A DNA stretch of 64,000 nt from Actinophytocola gossypii (GCF_025165815.1 NZ_JAFFZE010000014.1:248001-312000); one strand, 5' to 3'; positions 47,343 to 57,257 are shown, counted from the stretch's first letter. Numbers and translations: made by a program. Notes: generated by a model not told the origin, from the letters alone.

Positions 47343-48149
47343 TTATTCCTCTGGCCTGGTCTTGTTCTGGTTCGGTGTGCCCGGTTCAGGCTGGTCGGGC
47401 GGCCTGGGTCGGACATCGCCCCTGGCGGTGTTCGGGTCGTACCACTCCGGCGGCACGTACTCCGGCGGCGGAGCGGTCCGCACCGGCCGGCTGCCCTGAC
47501 CGCGCGTCCGGAACGCCCAGATGGCGAACACCACGCCGGCGACCAGCAGCACCGCGCCGAACAGGAAGGCCCCGCCGGACTGGCGGAGGAAGTCCGAGGT
47601 GGGTGAGTCGGTCGGCTCGGCGTTGTCGGCCCGCGCCTCCGACGGCGGCGCCGGGCTCGCCTCGATCGGGTCGGCCAGGCCGGCCTCGGCGGCCAGCAGC
47701 GGCAGCGCGGAGACCGCCTTGTAGACCTCGAGCCCCACGTTGTCGCCGGCCATACCCTCGGCGCTGATGATCTCCAGGCTGTCCAGGTCGCTGGTCGTCG
47801 GGCCGCTGCCCGAGCTGACCACCTGGTAGGAGGCCGAGTCCTCGATCTCGGAGGACTCGCTGGTCCACCGGATCGACGCCTGGAACTCCACGGTGGCGTC
47901 GCAGTCCCCGGTGCCGTCGTCGACGTCGGTGTCGGCGCCGAAGTTCGAGCCGACACTCTCCTGCTGACTGCCCACGTTGTCCACGTCGACGTCCCAGCCG
48001 TAGCAGACGCCCTGCTCCTGGTAGGCGTCCTCGAGCTTCTGGGCCAGGTCGTCGGCGTCGGACGGTTCGAAGATCACCTGGGCGGACGCGGTGCCCGGCG
48101 CGGCGGCGAGCAGCAGCGCGGCGGCGAGGGTGACGAGCGCGCGCCTCAC
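47343..48149 (-). CDS. secreted, C-terminally membrane-anchored protein of the DUF350 operon
   Basis: 268 residues. Signal peptide 1-23 (LVTLAAALLLAAAPGTASAQ); an extracellular domain ~24-180 rich in Asp/Ser with a pair of Cys (CYGW, GDCDA); one membrane segment near 195-217 (GGAFLFGAVLLVAGVVFAIWAF); then a cytosolic Pro/Asp-rich tail. No catalytic motif is recognised. It overlaps the DUF4247 gene by 4 bp. Confidence 0.8.
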   Translation of the reverse strand: MRRALVTLAAALLLAAAPGTASAQVIFEPSDADDLAQKLEDAYQEQGVCYGWDVDVDNVGSQQESVGSNFGADTDVDDGTGDCDATVEFQASIRWTSESSEIEDSASYQVVSSGSGPTTSDLDSLEIISAEGMAGDNVGLEVYKAVSALPLLAAEAGLADPIEASPAPPSEARADNAEPTDSPTSDFLRQSGGAFLFGAVLLVAGVVFAIWAFRTRGQGSRPVRTAPPPEYVPPEWYDPNTARGDVRPRPPDQPEPGTPNQNKTRPEE

Positions 48150-48565
48150 TTGCCCGCCCCCGGGCCGCCGCCGCGGATCCCCTCGCCGTATCCGCTGCCG
48201 GTGCCCCAGAACCCGACCACGAACGGGTACCAGTGCGCGTAGCCGCGCCGCTCGTCGTCGATGTAGATGCGGGAGCCGCCGTCGCTCGCGGTGACCGCGA
48301 CGATGTCGTCGGAGTAGCGCAGGAAGTAGCCCTTCGGGTCGACCTGCACGTCGGCCGGCGACACCGCCGAGCGGATCGACTCGTAGACCTTGGTCGGCTT
48401 CTGGTTCGAGGTGTACACGATCGAGTCACCGTCGGCGGAGACGCGCCGGTAGTTGTCCGCCAGGTGCCCACGGATGCCGCTGCCGCCGAGCAGTGCCACC
48501 AGCAGCACGATCAGCCCGACGCCGCCGAGCCCGCCGGCGATGAACAGCTTCGTTCTGGTCCTCAT
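48146..48565 (-). CDS. DUF4247 membrane-anchored protein
   Basis: 139 residues with one N-terminal anchor (LFIAGGLGGVGLIVLLVALLG) and an outer domain with RRVSADGDSIVYTSNQKP and YFLRYSDDIVAVTASDGGSRIYID, the pattern of DUF4247. A Gly-rich end (GYGEGIRGGGPGAG) closes it. Function unknown. It overlaps both neighbours by 4 bp. Confidence 0.8.
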   Translation of the reverse strand: MRTRTKLFIAGGLGGVGLIVLLVALLGGSGIRGHLADNYRRVSADGDSIVYTSNQKPTKVYESIRSAVSPADVQVDPKGYFLRYSDDIVAVTASDGGSRIYIDDERRGYAHWYPFVVGFWGTGSGYGEGIRGGGPGAGK

Positions 48566-49053
48566 ACCGGTGCCACCTCACTCAGCGTCTCCACCAGCTC
48601 ACCGGCCTGTGGGTAGGCGTGCCAGGTCCGCCAGGCGGCGCCGGTCGCGGTCGGCCAGGCACGCAGGGCGGTGACCGCGAGCGGTGAGCCGGGGAACTCG
48701 CCGACCAGCGCGTGCGGGTCGGCCTCGCAGTCCCGGACGATGTCGGCGACCCGGGCGGCCAGCGCGTCGGGGTCGAGCCGGTGGCAGCGGGCCTCGAACG
48801 TGGTGCGCAGCCCGCCGGCGACGACTTCCTCCCGCTCGGGCAGGGCGCCGGTCCGGTCGGGCAGGCAGGCCACGGTCTCCGACCAGTCGCCCACCACGAC
48901 CTGGTGCGAGGCGCCGAGCACCCGCAGTTCGAGGTCGATGCCGGGCAGGCTCACCCGATGGGTGCCGAGCGCGGGTAACGGACGCAGGCCGTAGGCGAGG
49001 CTGAGGTCCGCGGCCCGGGAGTCGGCGAACCGGGTGGACAGGCGTGCCCTCAC
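48562..49053 (-). CDS. DUF2617 protein
   Basis: 163 residues, cytosolic, no membrane segment. RVLGASHQVVVGDWSETVACL and FEARCHRLDPDALAARV agree with the DUF2617 family as I remember it. No catalytic motif. It is the second gene of the operon, coupled by 4-bp overlaps on each side. Confidence 0.78.
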   Translation of the reverse strand: MRARLSTRFADSRAADLSLAYGLRPLPALGTHRVSLPGIDLELRVLGASHQVVVGDWSETVACLPDRTGALPEREEVVAGGLRTTFEARCHRLDPDALAARVADIVRDCEADPHALVGEFPGSPLAVTALRAWPTATGAAWRTWHAYPQAGELVETLSEVAPV

Positions 49054-49658
49054 GTGCGATCACTGCCCGCCGGGTAGACGCGCAGGGCGGGCAGCGGGAC
49101 CTCCTCGCCGAGACCGGCCTCCCACTTGCCGCCGTCGAAGCGTTCGAAGCTCAGCGCCTTGCCGTTCGGGCCCTCGTAGTCGACGTACTCGACGGTCCCG
49201 CGCTCGGCGACGGTGGTGGTTCCCTCGGAGGTGTACTTGGCGGTGCCGTCCTCGTCGCGGGTGTAGGTGACGCCGCCGACCTCCATGGTCTTGCCGCCGG
49301 GAGCGGTGGCGAGGTCGGTCTCGCGCCAGAAGTAGACCTCGAGGTCGGGGTCCTCCTCGACGGACACCCAGAGCCGGTCGCCCCGCGCGTCGTCGAGGAA
49401 GTGCTCCGACCAGGAGTACCCACCCTCGGTGATCCGCAACGACCCGCGCACGAAGTACAGCTGGTCGCCGTAGTCGATCATGTCGCCGGCCCGGACCGTG
49501 CGGACGTCGGTGACGCCCTGGTGGTCGGCCAACGGGTCGACGGGCTTGCTCGGCTGTTCCGGCGCGACGGGCTTGCGGTTGGCGCGGGAGCGCATCCACA
49601 GCACCACCCCGACCCCGACGAGCGCGAGCAGGACGAGCACAAGCAGGAGCTCGGTCAC
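49050..49658 (-). CDS. DUF4178 membrane-anchored protein, first gene of the operon
   Basis: 202 residues from GTG 49658. An N-terminal membrane anchor (LLLVLVLLALVGVGVVLWM) is followed by a beta-rich domain with VRAGDMIDYGDQLYFVRGSLRITEGGYSWSEHFLDD, typical DUF4178. A second beta unit has GGVTYTRDEDGTAKYTSEG. The function is unknown; these proteins recur in membrane-stress-like neighbourhoods. The 168-bp gap to mnmA (49659-49826) must hold the operon promoter. Confidence 0.82.
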   Translation of the reverse strand: MTELLLVLVLLALVGVGVVLWMRSRANRKPVAPEQPSKPVDPLADHQGVTDVRTVRAGDMIDYGDQLYFVRGSLRITEGGYSWSEHFLDDARGDRLWVSVEEDPDLEVYFWRETDLATAPGGKTMEVGGVTYTRDEDGTAKYTSEGTTTVAERGTVEYVDYEGPNGKALSFERFDGGKWEAGLGEEVPLPALRVYPAGSDRT

Positions 49659-49826
49659 GGCCGGTCCCTCCCCAATCCAACGGCGTTGCCGGCGAGCATA
49701 GTCGTCACCCCGATCACCCGGTCGGTCGATTGACGCCGACCGTTGTGAGTTCGATATCCGAACCTTCCGCACCCGAACTGCCACCGCACACCGAGATCCG
49801 TTCGACCACGGTCGGCTGACCAACGA

Positions 49827-50915
49827 CTACCGGGTCATGGCGATGCGGCCGCTGCCGATGACCACGTCGCCGGCCGGGTCCTCGCGGTAGAGGACGACGG
49901 CCTGGCCGGGGGCGACGCCGCGTAGTTCGCCGGTCAGGCGTACGCGCAGCTCGCCGTCGACGACCGAGGCCGTGGCCGGGGCGGTGCCGCCGTGCGCGCG
50001 GACCTGGGCGACGCACTCGACCTCGCCGGCCGGCTGGTCGCCGGTGGGCCAGGTCGGGCGGGTGGCCACGATCTCGCGCACCGCCAGGCGTTCGGCGCCC
50101 CCGACGCGCACCGAGCCGGACACCGGTTCGAGCGAGAGCACGTAGCGGGGGCGGCCGTCCGGGGCGGGCACCCGCAGTCCGAGCCCGTGCCGCTGGCCGA
50201 CGGTGAAGCCGTGCACCCCGGCGTGCGCGCCGAGTACCGCGCCGGTCTCGTCGTCGACCAGTTCGCCGGGGCGTTCGCCGAGGCGGCGGGTGAGGAACGC
50301 GCGGGTGTCCCCGTCCGGGATGAAGCAGATGTCGTGGCTGTCCGGCTTCTCGGCGACCAGCAGCCCACGGTCGGCCGCCTCGGCGCGCACGTCGGCCTTC
50401 ACCGAGTCGCCGAGCGGGAACATGGCGTGCCGCAGCTGGTCCGGCCGCAGCGTCGCGAGCACGTACGACTGGTCCTTGCCGTCGTCGGCGCTGCGGCGCA
50501 GTTCCGGGCGGCCGTCGACGACCGACAGCCGGGCGTAGTGGCCGGTGCAGACCGCGTCGAAGCCGAGGGCGATCGCCTTGTCCAGCAGCGCGGCGAACTT
50601 GATCCGCTCGTTGCAGGTCAGGCACGGGTTGGGGGTGCGCCCGGCGGCGTACTCGGCGACGAAGTCCTCGACCACGTCCTCGGTGAACCGCTCGGCGAAG
50701 TCCCAGACGTAGAACGGGATCCCGAGCATGTCCGCCACCCGCCGGGCGTCGCCGGCGTCCTCGATCGTGCAGCACCCCCGGGAGCCGGTACGCAACGTCC
50801 CCGGCTTGGCCGACAGCGCGAGGTGCACCCCGGTCACGTCGTGCCCGGCCGCCACCGCCCGCGCGGCCGCCACCGCCGAGTCGACCCCACCGCTCATCGC
50901 CGCCAGCACACGCAC
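49827..50915 (-). CDS. mnmA: tRNA-specific 2-thiouridylase MnmA
   Basis: 362 residues. The PP-loop is [12 protein letters not shown]. The catalytic Cys lies in [12 protein letters not shown] and the second in SHDICFIP, with TGHYAR between. MnmA adds sulfur to the wobble uridine of tRNAs for Lys, Glu and Gln, taking sulfur from the adjacent cysteine desulfurase. The stop-to-start gap to iscS is 3 bases. It matches Rv3024c. Confidence 0.96.
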   Translation of the reverse strand: MRVLAAMSGGVDSAVAAARAVAAGHDVTGVHLALSAKPGTLRTGSRGCCTIEDAGDARRVADMLGIPFYVWDFAERFTEDVVEDFVAEYAAGRTPNPCLTCNERIKFAALLDKAIALGFDAVCTGHYARLSVVDGRPELRRSADDGKDQSYVLATLRPDQLRHAMFPLGDSVKADVRAEAADRGLLVAEKPDSHDICFIPDGDTRAFLTRRLGERPGELVDDETGAVLGAHAGVHGFTVGQRHGLGLRVPAPDGRPRYVLSLEPVSGSVRVGGAERLAVREIVATRPTWPTGDQPAGEVECVAQVRAHGGTAPATASVVDGELRVRLTGELRGVAPGQAVVLYREDPAGDVVIGSGRIAMTR

Positions 50916-50918
50916 GGC

Positions 50919-52136
50919 CTAGACCTCCACCCGCTTGCGCGCACCGACCAGGCCGGCCGCGCGCGCCCGTTCCACCACCGGACCGATCGCCTCGGCCAGC
51001 GCGCGCACGTCGGCTCCGGTGGACGTGTGCCCGAGGGAGAACCGCAGCGAGCCGCGGGCCAGGTCGGGGTCGACCCCGGTGGCGAGCAGCACGTGGCTCG
51101 GCTGCGCCACCCCGGCCGTGCACGCCGAGCCGGTGGAGCACTCGATGCCCTTGGCGTCGAGCAGCATCAGCAGGCTGTCCCCCGCGCAGCCGGGGAACGT
51201 GAAGTGCGCGTTGCCGGGCAGCCGCGACGGCCCGCCGTCCACGTCGGACTGGCCGGGGTCGCCGTTGAGGACGGCGTCCGGCACGGCGGCCCGCACGGCG
51301 GCGATCAGCTCGTCGCGCAGCCCGGCCAGCATCTCCGCCTGGGCCTCGCGGGTGTCGACGGCCGTGCGCACCGCGGCGGCGGTGGCGACGATGCCCGGGA
51401 CGTCCAGCGTGCCCGACCGCACCTCGCGCTCCTGTCCGCCGCCGTGCAGCACCGGCACGCACGGCACGTCCCGGCCGAGCAGCAGTACGCCGACGCCGAA
51501 CGGGCCGCCGAGCTTGTGCCCGGACACGGTCAGCGCGCTCGCCCCGGACGCGCCGAAGTCGACCGCGAGCGCGCCGACGGCCTGCACCGCGTCGGTGTGG
51601 AACGGGATGCCGTGCTCGGCACAGGTGGCGGCCAGCTCACGCACCGGGTTGACCGTGCCGACCTCGTTGTTGGCCCACACGACGCTGACCAGCGCCACCG
51701 AGTCCGGGTCGCCGGCGATGGCCGCGCGGAGCGTGTCGTCGTGCACCCGGCCGAACGCGTCGACCTCCAGCAGCGTCAGCTCGGCGTCCTCGTGCTCGAC
51801 CAGCGACTCGGCGGCGTCCAGCACGGCGTGGTGCTCGACGGCCGAGACGAGCAGCCTGCGCCGCCGCGGGGTCCGTCTGGCCAGGTAGATCCCCTTGACC
51901 GCGAGGTTGTCGCTCTCCGTGCCGCCCGCGGTGAAGACCACCTCGGACGGACGGGCGCCCAGCGCCGAGGCGATCTCCTCGCGTGCCTCCTCCACCCGCC
52001 GCCTGGCGCGCCGGCCGGAGGTGTGCAGCGAGGACGCGTTGCCCCTGGCGGGCACCGCTTCGCTGAGGAGCGCGGTCATCGCCGCCGCTGCCTCGGGCAG
52101 CATCGGTGTGGTGGCCGCGTGGTCGAGATAGGTCAT
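50919..52136 (-). CDS. iscS: cysteine desulfurase (IscS/NifS family)
   Basis: 405 residues from ATG 52136 after GGAGTGGCG. The N-terminal motif is YLDHAATTP, the PLP Lys lies in [10 protein letters not shown] and the persulfide Cys in [11 protein letters not shown]. It makes the sulfur used by MnmA and possibly for Fe-S clusters. It matches Rv3025c in position, with mnmA immediately downstream. Confidence 0.94.
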   Translation of the reverse strand: MTYLDHAATTPMLPEAAAAMTALLSEAVPARGNASSLHTSGRRARRRVEEAREEIASALGARPSEVVFTAGGTESDNLAVKGIYLARRTPRRRRLLVSAVEHHAVLDAAESLVEHEDAELTLLEVDAFGRVHDDTLRAAIAGDPDSVALVSVVWANNEVGTVNPVRELAATCAEHGIPFHTDAVQAVGALAVDFGASGASALTVSGHKLGGPFGVGVLLLGRDVPCVPVLHGGGQEREVRSGTLDVPGIVATAAAVRTAVDTREAQAEMLAGLRDELIAAVRAAVPDAVLNGDPGQSDVDGGPSRLPGNAHFTFPGCAGDSLLMLLDAKGIECSTGSACTAGVAQPSHVLLATGVDPDLARGSLRFSLGHTSTGADVRALAEAIGPVVERARAAGLVGARKRVEV

Positions 52137-52173
52137 CGCCACTCCAGCGTAGACCGCCGCCGGCGGATCAAGG

Positions 52174-53529
52174 TCACGAGCGTGCCCGGCCGAGCCGGAC
52201 GGTCAGGGCGCCGACCAACGCCAGGCCCGCCATCAGCAGGTTCAGCGGCACGACGGCGGCCGTCGGATCGGCGGTCGACGCGAACGTGGCGAGCATCACG
52301 CCGCCGAGCCCGACCATGGTCGCCGCCATCGTCATGTCGCTGACCTGCAGCGCCGAGGACACGAACCCGCGCTCGCGCTCACCGGCGTACTCGAGGCCGA
52401 GCACGCTGATCGACGGGTACGCCAGGCCCATCGACGCCCCCGCCAGCAGCCAGCACGGCACGCTGAGCCAGCCGAGCCCCCAGTCCGGGCCGATCAGCGC
52501 GGTGCAGGCCAGCGCGACGCCGAGGCTCGCCATGCCCACCCGGATCAGCCGCTCCCTCGGGATGTCCGGGTAGCGGCCCTGCCAGTGCGAGGCCGCCGCC
52601 CAGCCGCAGGCGCCGACGGTGAGCGGGAGCCCGGCCGCCGCCGGCGAGAACCCGTGCACGGCGGTGAGCGTGAGCGGCACGTACGCCTCGACCGCGAAGA
52701 ACGCGCCGGCGAACACCCCGCGCGCGAGCACCGTCGCCGGCAGCCCGCGCCGGTTGGCGAACGTCCCTCTCGGCAGCAGCACCCGCAGCCCGGGCACCAG
52801 GGCGGCGATCCCGGCCAGCGCGAGCCACCACACGGCGTGCTGGGCGGCCCAGGTCAGCGCGGCGATCCCGGCGGCGGTCGCGACCGCGGCCGGCACGACA
52901 CCCCGGCGTGCCGGCGCCCGGTCACCCCCGTTCGGCGGCAGCGACCGGATCGCGGGCAGGAGCAGCAGCACGCCGAGCAGCGCGAACGGTGTGATGCCGA
53001 GGAACACCCAGCGCCAGCCGACGTGCTCGGTGACCAGGCCGGCGGCGGTCGGCCCGACCAGCGACGGCACCACCCACGCGGCGGCCAGCAGCCCGAAGGC
53101 CGCGGGCCGGCGCCGTACCGGGAACACGAGTGCCACCAGCACGTAGATGCCGACGACCTGGGTGCCGAGCCCGAGACCCTGCAGCACCCGCCCGACGAGG
53201 AGCACCGCCATCCCGTCGGCGAGGCCCGCGGTGAACAGCCCGGCGAGGAACAGCGCCGGCCCGGTGAGCAGCGCCGGCACCGGTCCGAGCCGGTCGCTGA
53301 CCCGCCCGGAGAGCACGGTGGCCATGACGCTCGCGGCGAGGAACGCGGTGAACGGCCAGGAGTACAGGGCGGCGCCGTCGAGGTCGGCGACCATGCGGGG
53401 CATCGCGGTGGAGACCCCGAGGTGCTCGAACGCGGCGATCGTCACCAGCGTCGTCATGCCGATGGTGGTGGCCCGGTACCGGCCGCTCCACAGGGAAGCC
53501 GGCTCGGTCTCGGCGCTGGTGATGGTCAC
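52174..53529 (-). CDS. major facilitator superfamily transporter
   Basis: 451 residues from GTG 53529; a TTG at 53544 is possible but abuts the GGAGG. It has about 12-14 membrane segments. The MFS motif A analogue is [12 protein letters not shown] after TM2, and [12 protein letters not shown] and [16 protein letters not shown] are typical drug:H+ antiporter landmarks. Substrate unknown. It lies between the acyltransferase gene and iscS, an insertion relative to the mycobacterial order. Confidence 0.88.
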   Translation of the reverse strand: MTITSAETEPASLWSGRYRATTIGMTTLVTIAAFEHLGVSTAMPRMVADLDGAALYSWPFTAFLAASVMATVLSGRVSDRLGPVPALLTGPALFLAGLFTAGLADGMAVLLVGRVLQGLGLGTQVVGIYVLVALVFPVRRRPAAFGLLAAAWVVPSLVGPTAAGLVTEHVGWRWVFLGITPFALLGVLLLLPAIRSLPPNGGDRAPARRGVVPAAVATAAGIAALTWAAQHAVWWLALAGIAALVPGLRVLLPRGTFANRRGLPATVLARGVFAGAFFAVEAYVPLTLTAVHGFSPAAAGLPLTVGACGWAAASHWQGRYPDIPRERLIRVGMASLGVALACTALIGPDWGLGWLSVPCWLLAGASMGLAYPSISVLGLEYAGERERGFVSSALQVSDMTMAATMVGLGGVMLATFASTADPTAAVVPLNLLMAGLALVGALTVRLGRARS

Positions 53530-53568
53530 CTGGGCATCGTGCAACCTCCAGCGCGGTGGAGGTCCAGT

Positions 53569-53634
53569 CGGTCAGTGCGGGACTCGCGCGACGGGAACGT
53601 ACGACTCGCGCGACGGGAACGTACGACTCGCGGG
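53569..53634. repeat. three 22-bp tandem units, locus B
   Basis: Units at 53591-53612 and 53613-53634 match locus A (8791-8900) over essentially the whole 22 bp (ACGGGAACGTACGACTCGCG plus two). A decayed unit precedes them at 53569-53590. The repeat lies inside the 3' end of the acyltransferase gene and encodes its last ~18 residues. Confidence 0.88.
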
Positions 53635-54465
53635 GTGAGGGGCGGGGGGTCGGGGGGCGGGGAGGGCGGTGTCGACGGCGGACTCGGCGAGAGCGGCGAG
53701 TTCGCGGCGGTCGGTGGTGCGGCCGGGGGCTAGCTCGTCGAGGACGTGCACCTCGAGCACCAGGCCGCGCAGGCGGGCGACGCGGAGCACGGAGTCCACG
53801 ATGGTCTCGTCGCCGACGAAGGCGGGGGCGGTGGTGGGTGAGCCGTCGCGGAGGCGGAAGCGCAGGGCGACCGGGAGTACCGGTACGCCGCCGTCGATGG
53901 CGGCCTGGAACACCGCCGGGCGGAAGCGGCCGTGGGTGAGCCCGCACCAGGTGGTGCCCTCGGGGGTCACGTTGACCATCGAACCGGCACGCAGGACCTC
54001 GGCGAGTTCGGCGACGGTGGCCGGCAGGGAGCGCAGGCCCTCGCGGTGCACGTACACCGAGCCGGCGGCCGACACCAGCCAGCCGAGCACCGGCCAGCTC
54101 GCGATGTCCGACTTCGCCAGCGCGCGCATCGGCCGCACCGCGTTCACCGCGACGATGTCCAGCCAGGAGGTGTGGTTGTTGACCACGAGGACGCCGCGCC
54201 CGCGGGCGGCCAGCCCGTCCCCGCCGAGGCGGCGCAGCCGGACGCCGACGGACAGCAGCACCGAGCGGAACACCGCGCGCGCCACGCCCTCCCGCCCGCG
54301 CCGGCCGAGCACCGGCAGGAACACGATCAGCAGCAGCGACAGCAGCACCACGAGCACGAGCGCGGTCAGCCGCAGCCAGCACAGGAACCGGGACACCGAG
54401 GGCTCGCGCCCGGAAAGGCATCCCGGTCCGCACGGCGAGGCGGGGAACCAGGCGTGCGTGGTCAT
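53572..54465 (-). CDS. 1-acyl-glycerol-3-phosphate-type acyltransferase (probable OlsA)
   Basis: 297 residues from ATG 54465, overlapping the OlsB-like stop by 4 bp. It has an N-terminal membrane segment (LTALVLVVLLSLLLIVFLPVL). Motif I NNHTSWLD supplies His-x4-Asp; VYVHREGL and the PEGTTWCG motif bind glycerol or lysolipid phosphate. With the OlsB-like gene upstream it probably adds the second acyl chain of ornithine lipid, though phosphatidic acid synthesis is equally compatible. It matches Rv3026c. The C-terminal ~18 residues (SRESYVPVAR) come from the 22-bp repeat. Confidence 0.85.
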   Translation of the reverse strand: MTTHAWFPASPCGPGCLSGREPSVSRFLCWLRLTALVLVVLLSLLLIVFLPVLGRRGREGVARAVFRSVLLSVGVRLRRLGGDGLAARGRGVLVVNNHTSWLDIVAVNAVRPMRALAKSDIASWPVLGWLVSAAGSVYVHREGLRSLPATVAELAEVLRAGSMVNVTPEGTTWCGLTHGRFRPAVFQAAIDGGVPVLPVALRFRLRDGSPTTAPAFVGDETIVDSVLRVARLRGLVLEVHVLDELAPGRTTDRRELAALAESAVDTALPAPRPPAPHPASRTFPSRESYVPVARVPH

Positions 54466-55232
54466 GCGTGCTCGCCGAGGAAGTAGCTGAGGTACCGCTG
54501 GTCGACGTGCTCGAGTCCCAACAGGACGAACAGGTCGGCGACACCGAAGTCGGCGTCCAGCGCGGGCGGCCCGCACACCCAGGCGCCGAGCCGGAGGTAG
54601 CCCTTGAGCAGCGGCGGCAGCACCACGCGGCGGGGCGGTGTCACCCCGTCGGCGTCCCAGGGTCGCAGTGGCCGCACCCGGTACTCCGGCGGCGCGAGGT
54701 GCTTGTGCCGCACGGTCTCCCACACGCCGGCGGCGAGCGCACCGCCGTCGGCGAGCGGGATGGAGGCGCAGCCGGCGAGCCAGCGGTGCCCGGACAGCAG
54801 CAGGTAGCGCGCGATGCCGGCCCACACCAGGCTGACCACGGCGCCCGTGCGATGGTCGGGGTGCACGCAGGAGCGCCCGGTCTCCACCAGGGCGTCCCGC
54901 AGCGGGGCGATCCCCCGCAGGTCGAACTCGGTCTCCGAGTAGAGCATCCCGGCGTCGGCCACCCGTTCGGGCGGCAGCATCCGGTAGCAGCCGACGATCT
55001 CGCCGGTGTGGTCCTCGCGCACCACCAGGTGGTCGCAGTACCGGTCGAACGCGTCGACGTCCGCGCCCGGCGTGTCCGTGTGCAGGTTCGCGCCCATCTC
55101 CCCGGCGAACACGCGGTACCGGAGTCTCTGCGCCGCGCGAACCTCCTCACCGTCCCGAGCGACCAGCAGTGAGTACCGGGGCCGCGTGGATCCATCACCT
55201 GTGGTGCTGACCAGCAACTGGGCCTGCGTCAT
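54462..55232 (-). CDS. ornithine-acyl-ACP N-acyltransferase-like protein (OlsB type)
   Basis: 256 residues. It is a GNAT-like acyltransferase with RLRYRVFAGEMGANLHTDTPGADVDAFDRYCDHLVV, LVETGRSCVHPDHRTGAVVSLVW and the C-terminal LLKGYLRLGAWVCGPPALDADFGVADLFVLL, the pattern of OlsB and related hemolysin-named proteins. OlsB attaches a 3-hydroxyacyl chain to the ornithine amino group. Paired by overlap with the second acyltransferase. It matches Rv3027c in position. The amine acceptor has not been proven in this clade. Confidence 0.82.
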   Translation of the reverse strand: MTQAQLLVSTTGDGSTRPRYSLLVARDGEEVRAAQRLRYRVFAGEMGANLHTDTPGADVDAFDRYCDHLVVREDHTGEIVGCYRMLPPERVADAGMLYSETEFDLRGIAPLRDALVETGRSCVHPDHRTGAVVSLVWAGIARYLLLSGHRWLAGCASIPLADGGALAAGVWETVRHKHLAPPEYRVRPLRPWDADGVTPPRRVVLPPLLKGYLRLGAWVCGPPALDADFGVADLFVLLGLEHVDQRYLSYFLGEHA

Positions 55233-55302
55233 GCCCTCAGGTGTACGCGGCGCCCGGCAAACCTCACGTGCGCTTTACCGTGACGCGTCAGTGAACAGTG
55301 TC

Positions 55303-56271
55303 TTAGCCCTTGCGCTTGGCCGCTTCCTCGGTCAGCTGGGGCGCGACCTTGAACAGGTCGCCGACGACGCCGTAGTCGGCGATCTCGAAGATCGGCGCCT
55401 CCGCGTCCTTGTTCACGGCGACGATCGTCTTGGACGTCTGCATGCCGGCGCGGTGCTGGATCGCCCCGGAGATGCCGAGCGCGATGTACAGCTGCGGCGA
55501 CACGGTCTTGCCGGTCTGCCCGACCTGGAACTGCGCCGGGTAGTAGCCGGAGTCGACCGCGGCCCGGGACGCGCCGACGGCGGCGCCGAGCGCGTCCGCC
55601 AGCTTCTCGACGACCTCGAAGCTCTCCGCGCTGCCGACCCCGCGCCCGCCGGAGACGACCACGGACGCCTCGGTGAGCTCCGGGCGGTCGCCGCCGACGA
55701 CCGGCTCGCGGCCGGTGATCCGGGTGGCCTTCGCCGGGTCGACCGCGGGGACCTCGACGGTCTCCTCGGCGGCCGCGCCCTGGGCCTGCTCGGCGTCGAG
55801 CCCTCCGGGGCGCACCGAGATGACCGGAAGACCCTTGGCGGCCTTGGCCTTCACCACGAACGCGCCACCGAAGACCGACTGGGTGACGGTCGCGTCGTCG
55901 CCACTGCCCTCGACGCCGACCGCGTCGACCAGGAGCGCGCCGCCGACCCGCGCGGCGAGCCGGCCGGACACCTCCTTGCCCTCCGAGCCGGCGGCGACCA
56001 GCACCGCGGCCGGGGACTTCGACTCGACCAGCGCGGCCAGCACGTCGACCTTGGGGGTGACGAAGTAGTTCGCGGCGTCCTCGGACTCGGCGACGTAGAC
56101 CTTCTCGGCGCCGTAGGACGCGAGCGACTCCTTCAGCTTCGCCGCGTCGCCGGGCGCGCCGACCACGACGGCACTCGGCTCGCCGAGCGCGCGGGCCGCG
56201 GTGAGCAGCTCGCCGGTGACCTTCTTGACCTCGCCGTCCAGGTGATCGACGAGGACCAGAACCTCTGCCAT
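55303..56271 (-). CDS. etfA: electron transfer flavoprotein subunit alpha
   Basis: 322 residues from ATG 56271. The FAD domain at the C-terminus contains [47 protein letters not shown] and [12 protein letters not shown], all typical. EtfAB moves electrons from acyl-CoA and other dehydrogenases to the quinone pool. It lies 17 bases after etfB in one operon. It corresponds to Rv3028c (fixB). Confidence 0.96.
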   Translation of the reverse strand: MAEVLVLVDHLDGEVKKVTGELLTAARALGEPSAVVVGAPGDAAKLKESLASYGAEKVYVAESEDAANYFVTPKVDVLAALVESKSPAAVLVAAGSEGKEVSGRLAARVGGALLVDAVGVEGSGDDATVTQSVFGGAFVVKAKAAKGLPVISVRPGGLDAEQAQGAAAEETVEVPAVDPAKATRITGREPVVGGDRPELTEASVVVSGGRGVGSAESFEVVEKLADALGAAVGASRAAVDSGYYPAQFQVGQTGKTVSPQLYIALGISGAIQHRAGMQTSKTIVAVNKDAEAPIFEIADYGVVGDLFKVAPQLTEEAAKRKG

Positions 56272-56288
56272 TGCGTGGATTCCCTTCC

Positions 56289-57074
56289 TCAGATCAGTTT
56301 CTGGCCGACCAGGTACTCGGCGATCTTCACGCCGCCGTCGCCGTCGTCCTCGACGCGCTGGCCGGCCTCGCGCGGCGGCTTGGGCGCGGCCTCGACGACC
56401 GTGGACCACGCGTTGGCGAGGCCGACGTCGCCGGCGTCCACGCCGAGGTCGGCGATGTCGACGGTCTCGACCGGCTTCTTCTTGGCGGCCATGATGCCCT
56501 TGAACGACGGGTAGCGCGGCTCGTTGATCTTCTCGCCGACGCTGACCACCGCGGGCAGGCTCGCCTCCAGGTGGGTCAGGCCGTCCTCGGTCTCGCGGGT
56601 GACCTTGACGGTGGTGCCGTCGACGGTGACCTCGCGGGCGTGCGTGAGCTGGGGGTAGCCGAGCAGTTCGGCGACGACCGCCGGGACCGCGCCGCCCGCG
56701 CCGTCGCTCGCCTCGTTGCCGGCGATGACCAGGTCGACGTCCTCGACGGTGCGGATCGCGGCGGCCAGGACCTTCGCGGTCTGCAGCAGGTCCGAACCGT
56801 GCAGGGCGTCGTCGAGCACGTGGATCGCCTTGTCGGCGCCCATGGACAGGCCCTTGCGGATCGCGTCGGTGGCCCGGTCGGGGCCGACGCAGAGCACGGT
56901 CACCTCGCCGTCGTGCGCCTCCTTGATCTGGAGCGCCTCCTCGATGGCGCGCTCGTTGATCTCGTCGAGCACCGCGTCGGCGAAGTCACGGTCGAGGGTG
57001 TGGTCACCCTCGCTGAGCTTGCGCTCCGAATAGGTGTCCGGCACTTGTTTGACCAGCACGACGATGTTTGGCAT
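56289..57074 (-). CDS. etfB: electron transfer flavoprotein subunit beta
   Basis: 261 residues from ATG 57074. MPNIVVLVKQVPDTYSERKL, the NEASDGAGGAVPAVVAELLGYP AMP-binding region and LPAVVSVGEKINEPRYPSFKGIMAAKKK recognition loop are canonical. It is first gene of etfBA. The 215-bp gap upstream holds two short palindromes that could be its operators. Confidence 0.96.
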   Translation of the reverse strand: MPNIVVLVKQVPDTYSERKLSEGDHTLDRDFADAVLDEINERAIEEALQIKEAHDGEVTVLCVGPDRATDAIRKGLSMGADKAIHVLDDALHGSDLLQTAKVLAAAIRTVEDVDLVIAGNEASDGAGGAVPAVVAELLGYPQLTHAREVTVDGTTVKVTRETEDGLTHLEASLPAVVSVGEKINEPRYPSFKGIMAAKKKPVETVDIADLGVDAGDVGLANAWSTVVEAAPKPPREAGQRVEDDGDGGVKIAEYLVGQKLI

Positions 57075-57202
57075 TGGTCTGCTCCGACCTCCCGATGACG
57101 AGCCCATCCGCTTGTGCGACCAGAGGATATGGGGTTGCTCCGACGGTTGACCCGACCCTGCCATGCTGGTCGCGCCTTGGCACGGTGTCCTTGGCCATAT
57201 GT

Positions 57203-57238
57203 TACTCATCAGTAGCCTACCGCCGCCACTACCGGTAG
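57203..57238. promoter_or_regulatory. paired palindromes upstream of etfB
   Basis: TACT-CATC-AGTA at 57203-57214 and the perfect palindrome CTACCGGTAG at 57229-57238 lie about 130-165 bp upstream of the etfB ATG in the gap shared with degV. They are candidate sites for a fatty-acid or redox regulator. Confidence 0.45.
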
Positions 57239-57257
57239 CTAACTGGCCGTGATCACG

